NCBI RefSeq assembly: GCF_900101875.1
Contig: NZ_FNAI01000006.1
Span: 248,001 to 312,000, forward strand
Reading direction: 5' to 3'
DNA length: 64,000 nucleotides
From: Mucilaginibacter pineti
GTDB taxonomy: Bacteria > Bacteroidota > Bacteroidia > Sphingobacteriales > Sphingobacteriaceae
Within the stretch, counting starts at the first letter, position 1, and each line of letters opens with the position of its first letter. The notes under the pieces were generated by a model. It searched no databases, had not been told where the DNA came from, and saw nothing but the letters and a program-made list of their open reading frames with translations. Made by a program: the position numbers and the translations under genes. This document shows, one piece after another, positions 1 to 8,736 of the stretch.

Positions 1-1321
1 CAGAATTATGCCGATTATCGCCCATCATCCAATAGTAGTTCATTTTAAATGTGTAGCTATTGGTTCTTATTCCGTTTATGGTGATGTTGTTCCCATCAAC
101 CTTTAATTTGTTGTGCTCGTAAACTTCAATTGCACGCCGGTAAAATGGCAGCGTAAGGCTGTCTAACTTCACCGTCCACCCTTGTTTTGGGATAATGATA
201 GGGCCAAGGTTATCCGCGTTCCAGCGGTAATGCGGATTAAAAGGAAATTCTGCAGGATCATAAACACCCGCCGGCTGAATATTGGCCCTGATAGCTCTTA
301 TTTTCATATAATCTTTCAGCCGCGCTGCCGATTGTGCCGACATGTTCATCATATAATCTACCTGGGTAAACTGCTGCACGTTAGACAGGTGCAACTCATA
401 TATCATCTGCGGACGAAAAGTCTGGTTACTATCAACCGTGCTCACCATATATTCCATTTCGCCATTTGACGGCGTAAGTTCGGGTTTGCCATTGATGTAC
501 ACCTGCGCATTAACTACACTCAACGTATCGCCAGGGCCACCCTGACAGCGTTTTATATAGTTTTCCTGCTTATCTACCGGCCGGTAATACGGCGAATCGG
601 CCTCCATGGGATAATTAAAAACTACTACGTCGCCTTTTTTTACAGTGCTTAATCCCGGCAGACGAAAATATGGCAGTAGAAGTCCTCTCCAGTACGATGG
701 GATATTGGTATTGGGCATGGTGTTATGCACAAACGGAAAGGAAACCGCCGTTATTGGCAACCGCGCACCATAATTAACTTTGCTTACAAATAAATAATCG
801 CCCACCATTAAAGAACCTTCCATCGACGGGGTGGGTATAGTATAAGCTTCGATAAACAGGGTGCGGATAAGCGTAGCCGCCACAATAGCAAAAAGCACTG
901 CTTCCGACCATTCGCGGGTGGTGGATTTCTGCAAATTGTTGCTGTACTTTTCGCGAAATTCATCGCTAAAAGCCAGCCCCAGGTACTGGGTACTTTTATC
1001 AAAGCCCCATTTAGGCAAATAGATGAATGGCAATACAACAACTGCCGCATGTTGCCATATGTTGAATTTACCGTACGATTTTACAAAATTGATGAGGATA
1101 CTAAAACCGATTATTACATTAACGCCGGGTATAAAAAGAAAAAGCAGCAGCCACCAAGGCCTGCCGCTTAATTTTATCATGATATAAATGTTGTAAATAG
1201 GAATTACGGCCTCCCAACCCTGGCGACCAGCTTTTTCAAATAACCGCCATAAGCCGGCGGCTATTAAAATCATTAAAAGGGTCGCGATAATTTCAAACCC
1301 AATATAACCGGCTAACTCCAT
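1..1321 (-). CDS. lepB: Signal peptidase I (C-terminus beyond window edge)
   Basis: Membrane serine protease that removes signal peptides from Sec-exported proteins at the periplasmic face of the inner membrane. Read from the complement of 1321, about 440 residues are present without a stop, so the C-terminus lies left of the window. Visible are two or three hydrophobic N-terminal segments (about residues 8-70), then the family signature PTPSMEGSL near residue 165 with the catalytic Ser, and YIKRCQGGPGD near residue 255 with the catalytic Lys. The N-terminal membrane part is longer than in E. coli LepB, as is common in Bacteroidota. The start lies 9 bases after the dapB stop, so the two are probably co-transcribed. 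No clear Shine-Dalgarno site. Confidence 0.93.
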   Translation of the reverse strand, partial: MELAGYIGFEIIATLLMILIAAGLWRLFEKAGRQGWEAVIPIYNIYIMIKLSGRPWWLLLFLFIPGVNVIIGFSILINFVKSYGKFNIWQHAAVVVLPFIYLPKWGFDKSTQYLGLAFSDEFREKYSNNLQKSTTREWSEAVLFAIVAATLIRTLFIEAYTIPTPSMEGSLMVGDYLFVSKVNYGARLPITAVSFPFVHNTMPNTNIPSYWRGLLLPYFRLPGLSTVKKGDVVVFNYPMEADSPYYRPVDKQENYIKRCQGGPGDTLSVVNAQVYINGKPELTPSNGEMEYMVSTVDSNQTFRPQMIYELHLSNVQQFTQVDYMMNMSAQSAARLKDYMKIRAIRANIQPAGVYDPAEFPFNPHYRWNADNLGPIIIPKQGWTVKLDSLTLPFYRRAIEVYEHNKLKVDGNNITINGIRTNSYTFKMNYYWMMGDNRHNS

Positions 1322-1330
1322 TAACTGAGG

Positions 1331-2080
1331 TTAGTCTTTAAAATCAAACATGGCATCAACCGGGTAAAAACCTTTTTTATCGTGGATCCACTCGGCGGCC
1401 AGTACGGCGCCAAGGGCAAAACCATTGCGGTTATGAGCGGTGTGCTTAAATTCAATGGTATCAACTTCCGAATCATAAATTACGGTGTGGGTACCCGGCA
1501 CGCTGTCTATCCGCATAGATTCAATCAATAGCTGGTCTGGCGCAACGTTATCATCATCATGGTTATCATCTGTAGTTAACACATTAACCCATTCATTTTT
1601 AACGTCGAGGTTATTGATGATACCTTCGGCAATGGTGATGGCCGTACCGCTTGGGGCATCAAGCTTTTGGGTGTGGTGAATTTCTTCAACCTGTACATCA
1701 TAGTACGGGTAACTGTTCATCACCTTAGCCAGCAAACGGTTAACATGAAAAAATATATTGACGCCTACACTAAAATTGGTGGCATATAATAAAGCGTTGT
1801 TACTGTCTTCGCATTTTTGTTTTACTTCTGCCAATTTATCATACCAACCGGTAGTACCTACCACAATGGGTACGCCTGCATTAAAGCAATGGTCTATATT
1901 GCTTAAAACAGATGCAGGCGTTGTAAACTCAATTACGGCATCGGCTTTTTGCAGGTTTTCGGGAGTAAGATCATGCATGTTGTCATGATCAATAGTTAAT
2001 ACAATTTCATGCTTGCGGCTAATGGCGATCTTTTCGATGATCTTGCCCATTTTTCCATAGCCCAGTAATGCTATTTTCAT
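1331..2080 (-). CDS. dapB: 4-hydroxy-tetrahydrodipicolinate reductase
   Basis: Cytoplasmic NAD(P)H-dependent enzyme of the diaminopimelate/lysine pathway, which feeds peptidoglycan synthesis. The 249-residue protein begins MKIALLGYGKMGK, a Rossmann dinucleotide-binding motif. Near residue 135 it carries HHTQKLDAPSGTA, the family active-site signature with the paired His, the substrate-binding Lys and the SGTA segment. Length matches the family (about 240-270). It lies between a DUF5683 gene and lepB, an order I recognise from Bacteroidota next to parAB. A 142-bp spacer with repeated words separates it from the upstream gene. Confidence 0.96.
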   Translation of the reverse strand: MKIALLGYGKMGKIIEKIAISRKHEIVLTIDHDNMHDLTPENLQKADAVIEFTTPASVLSNIDHCFNAGVPIVVGTTGWYDKLAEVKQKCEDSNNALLYATNFSVGVNIFFHVNRLLAKVMNSYPYYDVQVEEIHHTQKLDAPSGTAITIAEGIINNLDVKNEWVNVLTTDDNHDDDNVAPDQLLIESMRIDSVPGTHTVIYDSEVDTIEFKHTAHNRNGFALGAVLAAEWIHDKKGFYPVDAMFDFKD

Positions 2081-2092
2081 TCTATATTTTTT

Positions 2093-2219
2093 TCTGTGGT
2101 CTGAGATCTGTGGTCTGAGGTGAGTGATTTAGTGCATGATCTGAAGTTTGTTAAGTATAAAGAGTTCTGGCCTCTTACAGTTCTTCCTACAACAGACAAC
2201 AGACCACTGACCACATATC
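2093..2219. repeat. Intergenic word-repeat hairpin (TGGTCTG words)
   Basis: The left side carries two copies of a TGTGGTCTGAG-type word in tandem. The right side carries the inverted words ACAGACCACTG and GACCACA. The arms can pair imperfectly around an unrelated loop. It lies between the start of dapB and the stop of the DUF5683 gene. Same architecture as several other spacers in this window, but with its own word. Function unknown. Confidence 0.6.
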
Positions 2220-2222
2220 TCA

Positions 2223-2897
2223 TTAAAACGTAAAGGTAATTTTTACACCGGGAATATACGAACCATTTACACTTTGTGCGTAAACCGGCTGATTTATTAC
2301 TGTTGGTGTAACTATCATGGAGAGGTTATTATCAACAGTATAAGCGTTAATAAACTTGGCATCAATATAAGCCTGCACGGTTTGTATGCCCCATGCACCC
2401 AATAAACCAAGGATACTTAAATCGCGGTTACGACGGTAGCCATCAACCGTATCATATATATTTTGATCGGGGATGCCTGTATAAGCTATATACTCGGCGT
2501 AATATTTATCTGTAGGTTTTGTAGGCGCTGGCAACGATCCGCGGCGGTATTTGGATAGCGTAACAAATTCTGTATAATAGTGCTGATTAAATATTACTGC
2601 CGATGTTAACAGCCCCATGCCTCCGTAAATAACAGGCACCCACCACCAACTGCGGTTATAAAGCTGCCCCCAGCCGGGTATCATTAACGAACGCATAACC
2701 GCTTTATGCGGGCTATGCGTACTATCCGGGTGATATTCTTTCTCTTTTTTTATCGGTGGCGCAAATGAACCGGGCGCTGTGTTAGAGGCCTTACGTACCG
2801 TATCGGCTTTTGGTGCCCGGGTGGTATCAATCCTTTGCGCATGAGCTGTAAAAGCAAATGCAATGATAAACCCGATGACTAACAAATATTTATACAT
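2223..2897 (-). CDS. DUF5683 family membrane protein
   Basis: Protein of 224 residues with a signal peptide or first membrane segment (MYKYLLVIGFIIAFAFTAHA), a low-complexity linker, and a conserved core starting MRSLMIPGWGQLYNRSWWW near residue 68, which is typical of DUF5683. Hydrophobic stretches follow near residues 85-105 and 160-180. Function is unknown; the family is found in Bacteroidota, usually next to parB and dapB as here. It is probably in the envelope. The spacer to parB is filled by an inverted word repeat, so co-transcription is not certain. Confidence 0.85.
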   Translation of the reverse strand: MYKYLLVIGFIIAFAFTAHAQRIDTTRAPKADTVRKASNTAPGSFAPPIKKEKEYHPDSTHSPHKAVMRSLMIPGWGQLYNRSWWWVPVIYGGMGLLTSAVIFNQHYYTEFVTLSKYRRGSLPAPTKPTDKYYAEYIAYTGIPDQNIYDTVDGYRRNRDLSILGLLGAWGIQTVQAYIDAKFINAYTVDNNLSMIVTPTVINQPVYAQSVNGSYIPGVKITFTF

Positions 2898-2904
2898 AGT
2901 TATT

Positions 2905-2999
2905 GAATATTTAGTATCAAACAGTTAGTATCAAGTATCATGACATTTTTATACGTTTTAAAAATTTTGATACTTGATACTAACTACTTGATACTTTCT
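2905..2999. repeat. Inverted word-repeat hairpin (TATCAAG words)
   Basis: The left arm (about 2911-2938) reads GTATCAAACAGTTAGTATC followed by AAGTATC. The right arm (about 2970-2995) is its inverse with about two mismatches over 26 bases. Each arm itself contains three copies of GTATCAA or its shifted form. The loop is A+T rich. It fills almost the whole gap between the parB stop and the DUF5683 start. Confidence 0.8.
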
Positions 3000-3000
3000 T

Positions 3001-3921
3001 TTACCAATCCAACATTTCAAGAATGCGGCCCAGATCGTCTTCAGACAGGAATGGAATTTCAATTACGCCATTGCCTTTGCTGCCCAACTTTAGGGTTACC
3101 CTTGTGCTAAACTTTGAAGCCAGGTCGTCCTGAATTTTTTGCAGTTGGTATGATACCGGCTCGGGTTGTTTGCCTTCTTTTTTTACCGGCGATTTCTGCA
3201 TTTCCCGCACCAATTCTTCAACCTTACGAACGGATAAACCTTGCTGAATGATATGCTGATGTATAAATAATTGTTTTGCAGGGTCTTCTATAGTGATAAG
3301 CGCCTTGGCATGGCCCATAGTAAGCTCACCATCACGAATGGAAGCCTGGATGCTTGGCGGCAGTTTTAACAGACGCAGGTAATTGGTAACTGTCGACCGG
3401 TTTTTGCTCACCCTATCGCCCAGTTCTTCCTGTTTAAGGTTACATTCTTCAATCATACGCTGAAAGCTCAGGGCAACTTCAATAGCATTCAGGTTTTCGC
3501 GCTGGATGTTCTCTATCAAAGCCATTTCCAGCATTTGCTGGTCGTTGGCCGTACGTACGTATGCCGGTATTTGCGTTAAGCCGGCCAGCTTTGAGGCACG
3601 AAACCTGCGCTCGCCAGATATCAGCTGGTATTTATGCGCATTAACACGCCTTACCGTTATCGGCTGAATAAGGCCTTGTAACTTAATGGAATCAGCAAGC
3701 TCATTAAGGGCCTGCTCATCAAAATCGGTACGGGGCTGAAAAGGGTTCACCTCTATTTCAGCAAGGCGAATTTCATTAACCGAGCCCAGGCTATTCACCT
3801 CGGCAGCCGATGTGCTCGCTTCCTGCTGCTTAGTTTTATTTTGATAAGGTTGTACGTTTACAGAGTCATTTAACAGCGCACTTAATCCTTTGCCCAGGGC
3901 ATTTCTTTTTTCACTACTCAT
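3001..3921 (-). CDS. parB: Chromosome-partitioning protein ParB
   Basis: DNA-binding CTP-switch protein that loads at parS sites and works with ParA in chromosome segregation. The 306-residue protein has the usual N-terminal start (MSSEKRNALGKGLSALL), a ParB/sulfiredoxin-like domain from about residue 50 with the box GERRFRA near residue 104, a helix-turn-helix around residues 150-175 (EELGDRVSKNRSTVTNYL), and a C-terminal dimerisation region. It starts 3 bases after the parA stop, so the pair is translationally linked. I saw no consensus parS palindrome in this window. Confidence 0.96.
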   Translation of the reverse strand: MSSEKRNALGKGLSALLNDSVNVQPYQNKTKQQEASTSAAEVNSLGSVNEIRLAEIEVNPFQPRTDFDEQALNELADSIKLQGLIQPITVRRVNAHKYQLISGERRFRASKLAGLTQIPAYVRTANDQQMLEMALIENIQRENLNAIEVALSFQRMIEECNLKQEELGDRVSKNRSTVTNYLRLLKLPPSIQASIRDGELTMGHAKALITIEDPAKQLFIHQHIIQQGLSVRKVEELVREMQKSPVKKEGKQPEPVSYQLQKIQDDLASKFSTRVTLKLGSKGNGVIEIPFLSEDDLGRILEMLDW

Positions 3922-3924
3922 GCG

Positions 3925-4728
3925 CTATACTATTGCTGTTGCCGTTTTTTCTTCGCCTTTAACAAGGCCATTTTTTTGGATTATTTCGCGGGCCAGATTT
4001 AAATAATTTATTGCTCCTTTACAGGTTGCATCATGCATAATAACCGATACGCCAAAGCTTGGGGCCTCGCTTAAACGGGTATTACGCTGTATAATGGTAT
4101 CAAATACCATATCTTCAAAATGCGTGCGTACCTCATCAACCACCTGGTTGCTCAGGCGCAGGCGCACATCATACATGGTTAATAATATACCTTCAATCTC
4201 TAACTGCGGGTTAAGGCGCGACTGAACAATTTTTATAGTGTTCAGTAATTTGCCCAAACCCTCTAACGCGAAGTATTCGCACTGCACGGGGATAATTACC
4301 GAATCGGCAGCTGTTAATGCGTTAATGGTGATTAAACCTAATGATGGCGAACAGTCAATTATAATAAAATCGTATTCATCGCGCACGGCTTCAAATACTT
4401 GTTTCATTTTGTATTCGCGGCCGCTTAGGTTTATCATTTCTATCTCAGCACCAACCAAATCAATATGGGCAGGCAGCAGATCAAGATTTGGGGTTTCCGT
4501 TTTTTGGATGGCCTCGTGCGGATCAACCTGGTTTATGATACACTCATAAATACTATTTTTAATATTACGGGGATCGAAACCTATACCGGATGTTGAATTG
4601 GCCTGCGGATCTGCATCAACCAATAAAGTTTTAAAATCTAACACGGCTAAACTTGCAGCCAGATTTATAGATGATGTAGTTTTTCCTACGCCACCTTTCT
4701 GGTTGGCTAAAGCAATAATTTTACTCAT
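3925..4728 (-). CDS. parA: Chromosome-partitioning ATPase ParA/Soj
   Basis: Nucleoid-associated ATPase that drives segregation of ParB-parS complexes. The 267-residue protein begins MSKIIALANQKGGVGKTT, with the deviant Walker A box KGGVGKTT, followed by LLVDADPQANST and a Walker B-type IIIDCSPSLG near residue 122. Length is normal for chromosomal ParA/Soj. It is first in the run parA-parB-DUF5683-dapB-lepB. Its upstream region (4729-4984) is shared with the divergent FMN reductase gene, so a promoter is expected there. Confidence 0.96.
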   Translation of the reverse strand: MSKIIALANQKGGVGKTTSSINLAASLAVLDFKTLLVDADPQANSTSGIGFDPRNIKNSIYECIINQVDPHEAIQKTETPNLDLLPAHIDLVGAEIEMINLSGREYKMKQVFEAVRDEYDFIIIDCSPSLGLITINALTAADSVIIPVQCEYFALEGLGKLLNTIKIVQSRLNPQLEIEGILLTMYDVRLRLSNQVVDEVRTHFEDMVFDTIIQRNTRLSEAPSFGVSVIMHDATCKGAINYLNLAREIIQKNGLVKGEEKTATAIV

Positions 4729-4884
4729 TCTATATGTTCAATATTTGATATTACAATGATTTATAACAACGAAAAATAGATTCAGAAATTTCTACTTTCG
4801 TAAAGTTTTTATTTGGTGATAAAGATACGGATTTAAACAATTAGGAAATCCACAGGTTTAACCAATTTACAAACAATATTTAGT

Positions 4885-4984
4885 TAGTAAATACAGATGT
4901 GCAAATATGCAGATTACAGATGTGCATATTAAATTACTATCAAAACTCACTAACTCGCCCAATCATTAACTCACTAATTAATCA
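4885..4984. repeat. Intergenic word repeats upstream of the FMN reductase
   Basis: ACAGATGTGCA occurs twice, followed by several ACTCACTAA-type words immediately before the start codon at 4985. Unlike other word repeats here I do not see a clean inverted partner. The region must also hold the gene's promoter or leader. Confidence 0.4.
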
Positions 4985-5506
4985 ATGATAACTATTATAT
5001 CATCTACAAACCGGCCCGGAAGTTCGACACTTAAACTGGCAAAATATTACCAGCAACAATTGCAGGCAAAAGGAGCCGAAGCCGGTTTATTATCATTGGA
5101 GCAATTGCCGGCCAACCTGCTGCAAACCGACCTGTATGGTAACCGTAGCCCAGAGTTTGAAGTAATACAGCATATTATAACCCAAACGGATAAGTTCCTT
5201 TTCATCATCCCCGAATATAACGGCAGCTATCCCGGCGTGTTAAAAGTTTTTGTAGATGCTTGCACCTTCCCCGAAAGCTTTTATGAGAAGAAGGCTGCGC
5301 TGGTGGGTATATCATCGGGCAAGTATGGCAACATCCGCGGGATAGATCATTTTACCGGTGTTTGCCACTATGTACACCTCAATGTAATGTCACTGAAATT
5401 GCATATCGCATCTATTAATAAGGAATTTGATGATAATGGCCAGCTTATAAGTGCCGATACGCTGAAGTTCACCAACGAGCAAATTGATAAGTTTATCGCT
5501 TTTTAG
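4985..5506 (+). CDS. NAD(P)H-dependent FMN reductase family protein
   Basis: Small flavodoxin-fold oxidoreductase of 173 residues, expected to bind FMN and be cytoplasmic. The phosphate-binding loop is SSTNRPGSSTLKLAKYY near residues 6-22. The flavin-ring region is PEYNGSYPGVLKVFVDAC near residues 77-94, the hallmark PEYN motif. The length is normal. It stands alone on the plus strand between divergent parA and a convergent CHU_C gene. The physiological substrate (quinone, chromate, azo dye or a partner flavoenzyme) cannot be told from the sequence. Confidence 0.9.
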   Translation: MITIISSTNRPGSSTLKLAKYYQQQLQAKGAEAGLLSLEQLPANLLQTDLYGNRSPEFEVIQHIITQTDKFLFIIPEYNGSYPGVLKVFVDACTFPESFYEKKAALVGISSGKYGNIRGIDHFTGVCHYVHLNVMSLKLHIASINKEFDDNGQLISADTLKFTNEQIDKFIAF

Positions 5507-5548
5507 AGGGGGGGGGCACACTAATTAACCTACCTCTCTTAACCCACT

Positions 5549-5627
5549 TGTCATTCTGAGGCACGAAGAATCTACTCTACGGCAAGTATATCGCATAACA
5601 GATTCTTCGCTACGCTCAGAATGACAA
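5549..5627. repeat. REP-like hairpin, GTCATTCTGAG class
   Basis: The left arm starts TTGTCATTCTGAG and continues with a GAAGAATCT segment; the right arm is AGATTCTTCGCTACGCTCAG followed by AATGACAA. They pair over about 25 bases with a few mismatches around a ~28-base loop. A related copy is at 11419-11501 and a variant at 35287-35350. It lies between convergent genes, where it could also end transcription. Confidence 0.8.
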
Positions 5628-5681
5628 TACGTATAGATGCTTATCCTTACTCCTTATTCCAAAAATCCTTGTTCAAAAAGC

Positions 5682-7646
5682 TTACTGTACCAGCAATACC
5701 CATCCTGTTAACTTAGGAGTATCATTTTTAAGGTCGATGATGTAGTAGTAGGTGCCGGGTGGTAATACTTTGCCGTTATAGGTACCTTTCCAGGGTTTGC
5801 TGTAGCCAATGCTTTTAAACACCTGCTGGCCGTAGCGGTTAAATATGGTTAATAAACTCTGCGGATAAGTTTCCAGCGACTCTATTTGCCAGGTATCATT
5901 TATACCATCGGCATTGGGCGAAAAAGTGTTGGGGATCACCACTTTTTTAAATACTCGCACAAAAACGCTGCTGGTATCAATACCGCAGTTATAGCTTGAT
6001 GTTACGGTGAGCGTGTACTTAATGTCATCGTGAGGCGTAGCTACGGGATTAAGTGCTGTTGGGTCGCTCAGGTAATCGGTTGGCGACCATGAATAAATAT
6101 CGGCGTTTTTCGCTGTAGCATCCAACGTTACCGATTGCCCTTCAAAGATCTTCTTTTTAATCCCTGCATTTGCTGTTGGCGGCGGCAGCACATTTACGGT
6201 TATTGTTTTAGTATCAAAGCAATCGGCATTACTGCTCACTTTAACAGTATATACCGTCGTATCTGCAGGTGTGGCTATAGGATTAGCTATCGATGGATTG
6301 GATAATCCTGCTGTAGGTGTCCAGCTATAGGTGACATTGCCGGGGGTTGACACATTGAGCTGAGTTGATGCTCCTACACAAATAGATACAGGATTAAAAT
6401 CACCCTGAATTACAGGCTTTTTATTAACTGTAAGCGTTGTGGTTTTAGAAGCTAAACAGCCCCCCGCCGATGTTACCGTAACCTTATAAGTACCCGCGTC
6501 TGCAGGAGTTACCACGCTAAAAACAAGCGGATTCTGGTCCTTATTAGCTGCAGTTATCCCAGGGCCTTCCCATTCGTAGCTAACGCCGCCCGAGGCGGTA
6601 ATGGTATACGCATCACCTTCGCAAACCGAAGCCGGCGATATATCGGGTACAACCGGAAGATCATTTACGGTTATGGAAAGCGGATCGGAAAAAACCTTGC
6701 AGGTTGATGAATTTATATTGTCGCCCTCGGCAGCGGCCAACCTGTATTGATAAGTTCTTGCAATGTTGCTGCTAATTGGAAAAGTATAACTTGGATTTGT
6801 TGTGTTAGGTATATCTGTCCACCCGCTGCCATCTATATTTCGCTGCCATTGAACTTTAGGATTAGTATAACCGGGCCCCAACTCTTCCTTAACGGTATAA
6901 GATTTATTATCGCCTACGCATTGATCTTTAGGCTGAGTGTCATCTACAGTAGTAAACCCTCTTTTAATAATTGGACCGCATGCACGAAAATTTATATCGT
7001 CAAGTAACAAGTCATTACCTCCCCCTCCGGGTGCTTGATTTGTTATTTTCAACACTACCTGGTTGTCTGTGGCACGGGTTTTAAAAGTTAAGTGCTCCCT
7101 AACCCAATCATCAACACTTGCCGAGGGCGGTATATCCCCGGTAATAAGCGGATCCACTAAGGGTGTTCCGTCAAGTGCCTCTATAGAAAATTTGAGATTA
7201 GGTTGTATTGCCCCCCCGCTCCCGATAAGGTTCAGTACATATGCAGAAAATTCATAGATAGTATTACCGCATAATAAAGGAGGAGTAACTTTGGTAAAAA
7301 AAACGCTTGGGGTATAAGAAGCGTTAATTAACATCATATAACCATTTACATCGCCCGTATGGTCATGCGGAACTAAGCGCCATCCTCCTCCCGGGCGGCA
7401 ATTATTTCCATTCCCCAAGTTAACATTGTTTACCAGTGTATACTGACCATCTTCGGGGCAAACGGTCACATATTGCATGTCAGTTCCTGTAGTTGCAGGA
7501 CCGGGGTTACTTGCACCGGCACCAAAGGTTTCGCTCACCACCGGATCACCTAACGCACCCTCGCAAGTATATACTTGTGCCTTACTTTGTAAAAAAGCAA
7601 AAGAAAAAACAAACAGTAAAAATAATTTTAGGATATGCAATCGCAT
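5682..7646 (-). CDS. Secreted Ig/PKD-like protein with CHU_C (type IX) C-terminus
   Basis: Exported protein, probably surface-anchored or released by the type IX secretion system. I place the start at the Met beginning MRLHILKLFLLFVFSF, a good signal peptide; an in-frame Met 11 codons earlier gives a poor one. A discoidin/lectin-like N-terminal part (about residues 30-230) is followed by several Ig/PKD-like modules (about 250-560). The last ~90 residues start IPNTFSPNADGINDTWQ, the gliding-motility-associated CHU_C sorting domain. The ligand is unknown. It is about 56 kb from the PorP/SprF gene in this window, so it is an orphan cargo. Confidence 0.88.
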   Translation of the reverse strand: MRLHILKLFLLFVFSFAFLQSKAQVYTCEGALGDPVVSETFGAGASNPGPATTGTDMQYVTVCPEDGQYTLVNNVNLGNGNNCRPGGGWRLVPHDHTGDVNGYMMLINASYTPSVFFTKVTPPLLCGNTIYEFSAYVLNLIGSGGAIQPNLKFSIEALDGTPLVDPLITGDIPPSASVDDWVREHLTFKTRATDNQVVLKITNQAPGGGGNDLLLDDINFRACGPIIKRGFTTVDDTQPKDQCVGDNKSYTVKEELGPGYTNPKVQWQRNIDGSGWTDIPNTTNPSYTFPISSNIARTYQYRLAAAEGDNINSSTCKVFSDPLSITVNDLPVVPDISPASVCEGDAYTITASGGVSYEWEGPGITAANKDQNPLVFSVVTPADAGTYKVTVTSAGGCLASKTTTLTVNKKPVIQGDFNPVSICVGASTQLNVSTPGNVTYSWTPTAGLSNPSIANPIATPADTTVYTVKVSSNADCFDTKTITVNVLPPPTANAGIKKKIFEGQSVTLDATAKNADIYSWSPTDYLSDPTALNPVATPHDDIKYTLTVTSSYNCGIDTSSVFVRVFKKVVIPNTFSPNADGINDTWQIESLETYPQSLLTIFNRYGQQVFKSIGYSKPWKGTYNGKVLPPGTYYYIIDLKNDTPKLTGWVLLVQ

Positions 7647-7797
7647 TATTGGTTTAACGCTTAAAACGTTAGCCATCAAAATTATATTTTTTTATCAATT
7701 AGTGTGTATAAATCACACGGTAACAGACATTATATTTAATTGCGGCGAATAAAAACACTTTCGCAACTAAAAAATCGGGGAAAGGCAAATAAGGACT

Positions 7798-8736
7798 TTA
7801 TTGAATGTAGTTTTGGTTTCTAACATGAACTCCCTTGCTTTCCAGGGCTTTTTTCAAAGCACGCCAATTTTTGTCCCATAATTTACCCGCTTTATAAACA
7901 TTGCTTTTAAAATCCTTCGTTATTATTCTCAGCGGATTAGGCCGCTTGTTGCCAGGCATTTCAAATACTGCTTCCTTAATTTCGGTAAGTTTAAACAGTT
8001 CCTTTTTCCAGAATAGATTATGATTTTTCACTATCAAGTAATTATCCGAAACACCAAAATAATACATGGTACCTGAAATTCCCCTAAAACAAATCCATCC
8101 TAAAACAATAAAAAGCAACCATCCTACTTGAAAATGATTTATAATCCCAAGATAAAGTAACAGAAATAAAGAAAGCCATATTATAATCCCCCGATGATTA
8201 AGAAACTGGGCAGACTTATAATAAACAAATTTTTCGTTGACAACGTCAGATAAATCCGGACGATGCAATTCATATTCTGGAATTTCATCCTGCCCGATAA
8301 CGTGACGCGCTATGAATCTTTTTACTGGAGCTATATTAGTGTAAAGATCATCATACAGGTAAATATCCGGCCCGCCTATAAACTGAATTTTCATACCCTC
8401 AGTGATACCGGTAAATTTAATACCAGGTCTTTTTCCCGATAGTTCAATATGAGCTAAATCAGTCCACAGAAATCTTCTTCTTCCTCGTAAAGTTATGCCG
8501 CTTAAATCAACCGTGAACGAGGGCATTACCATATAAGACTGATATATGAGATAAATTCCCGTTAATACATAAGCACTCCCCATAAATAACATTCCTATTT
8601 TACCAGAGTTGCCAATGCCTTCATTATAAAGAGATAGCGCCAAAGCACCAAGAATAATGAAGATCAGTATCATTGGAAGCATTGTCGAACAAAACTTGTC
8701 AATACTCCTTTTGCTTTTTATCTCGTCCATAAACAA
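7798..8736 (-). CDS. Membrane protein of unknown function, possibly with PH-like domains
   Basis: Protein of 312 residues I do not recognise by name. It has two pairs of membrane segments (about residues 18-65 and 185-225). After each pair comes a beta-rich stretch: VDLSGITLRGRRRFLWTDL near 75-95, and YFGVSDNYLIVKNHNLFWKK near 228-247. Two hydrophobic hairpins each followed by a small beta domain resemble bacterial PH-like membrane proteins, but this is a weak inference. The start abuts the stop of the upstream secreted protein gene, so the two are almost certainly one transcription unit. Confidence 0.75.
   Translation of the reverse strand: MFMDEIKSKRSIDKFCSTMLPMILIFIILGALALSLYNEGIGNSGKIGMLFMGSAYVLTGIYLIYQSYMVMPSFTVDLSGITLRGRRRFLWTDLAHIELSGKRPGIKFTGITEGMKIQFIGGPDIYLYDDLYTNIAPVKRFIARHVIGQDEIPEYELHRPDLSDVVNEKFVYYKSAQFLNHRGIIIWLSLFLLLYLGIINHFQVGWLLFIVLGWICFRGISGTMYYFGVSDNYLIVKNHNLFWKKELFKLTEIKEAVFEMPGNKRPNPLRIITKDFKSNVYKAGKLWDKNWRALKKALESKGVHVRNQNYIQ

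Noticed and set aside
808-1050. Minus-strand 80-residue ORF
   Set aside because: It is an out-of-frame shadow of lepB, whose catalytic motifs are in another minus-strand frame.
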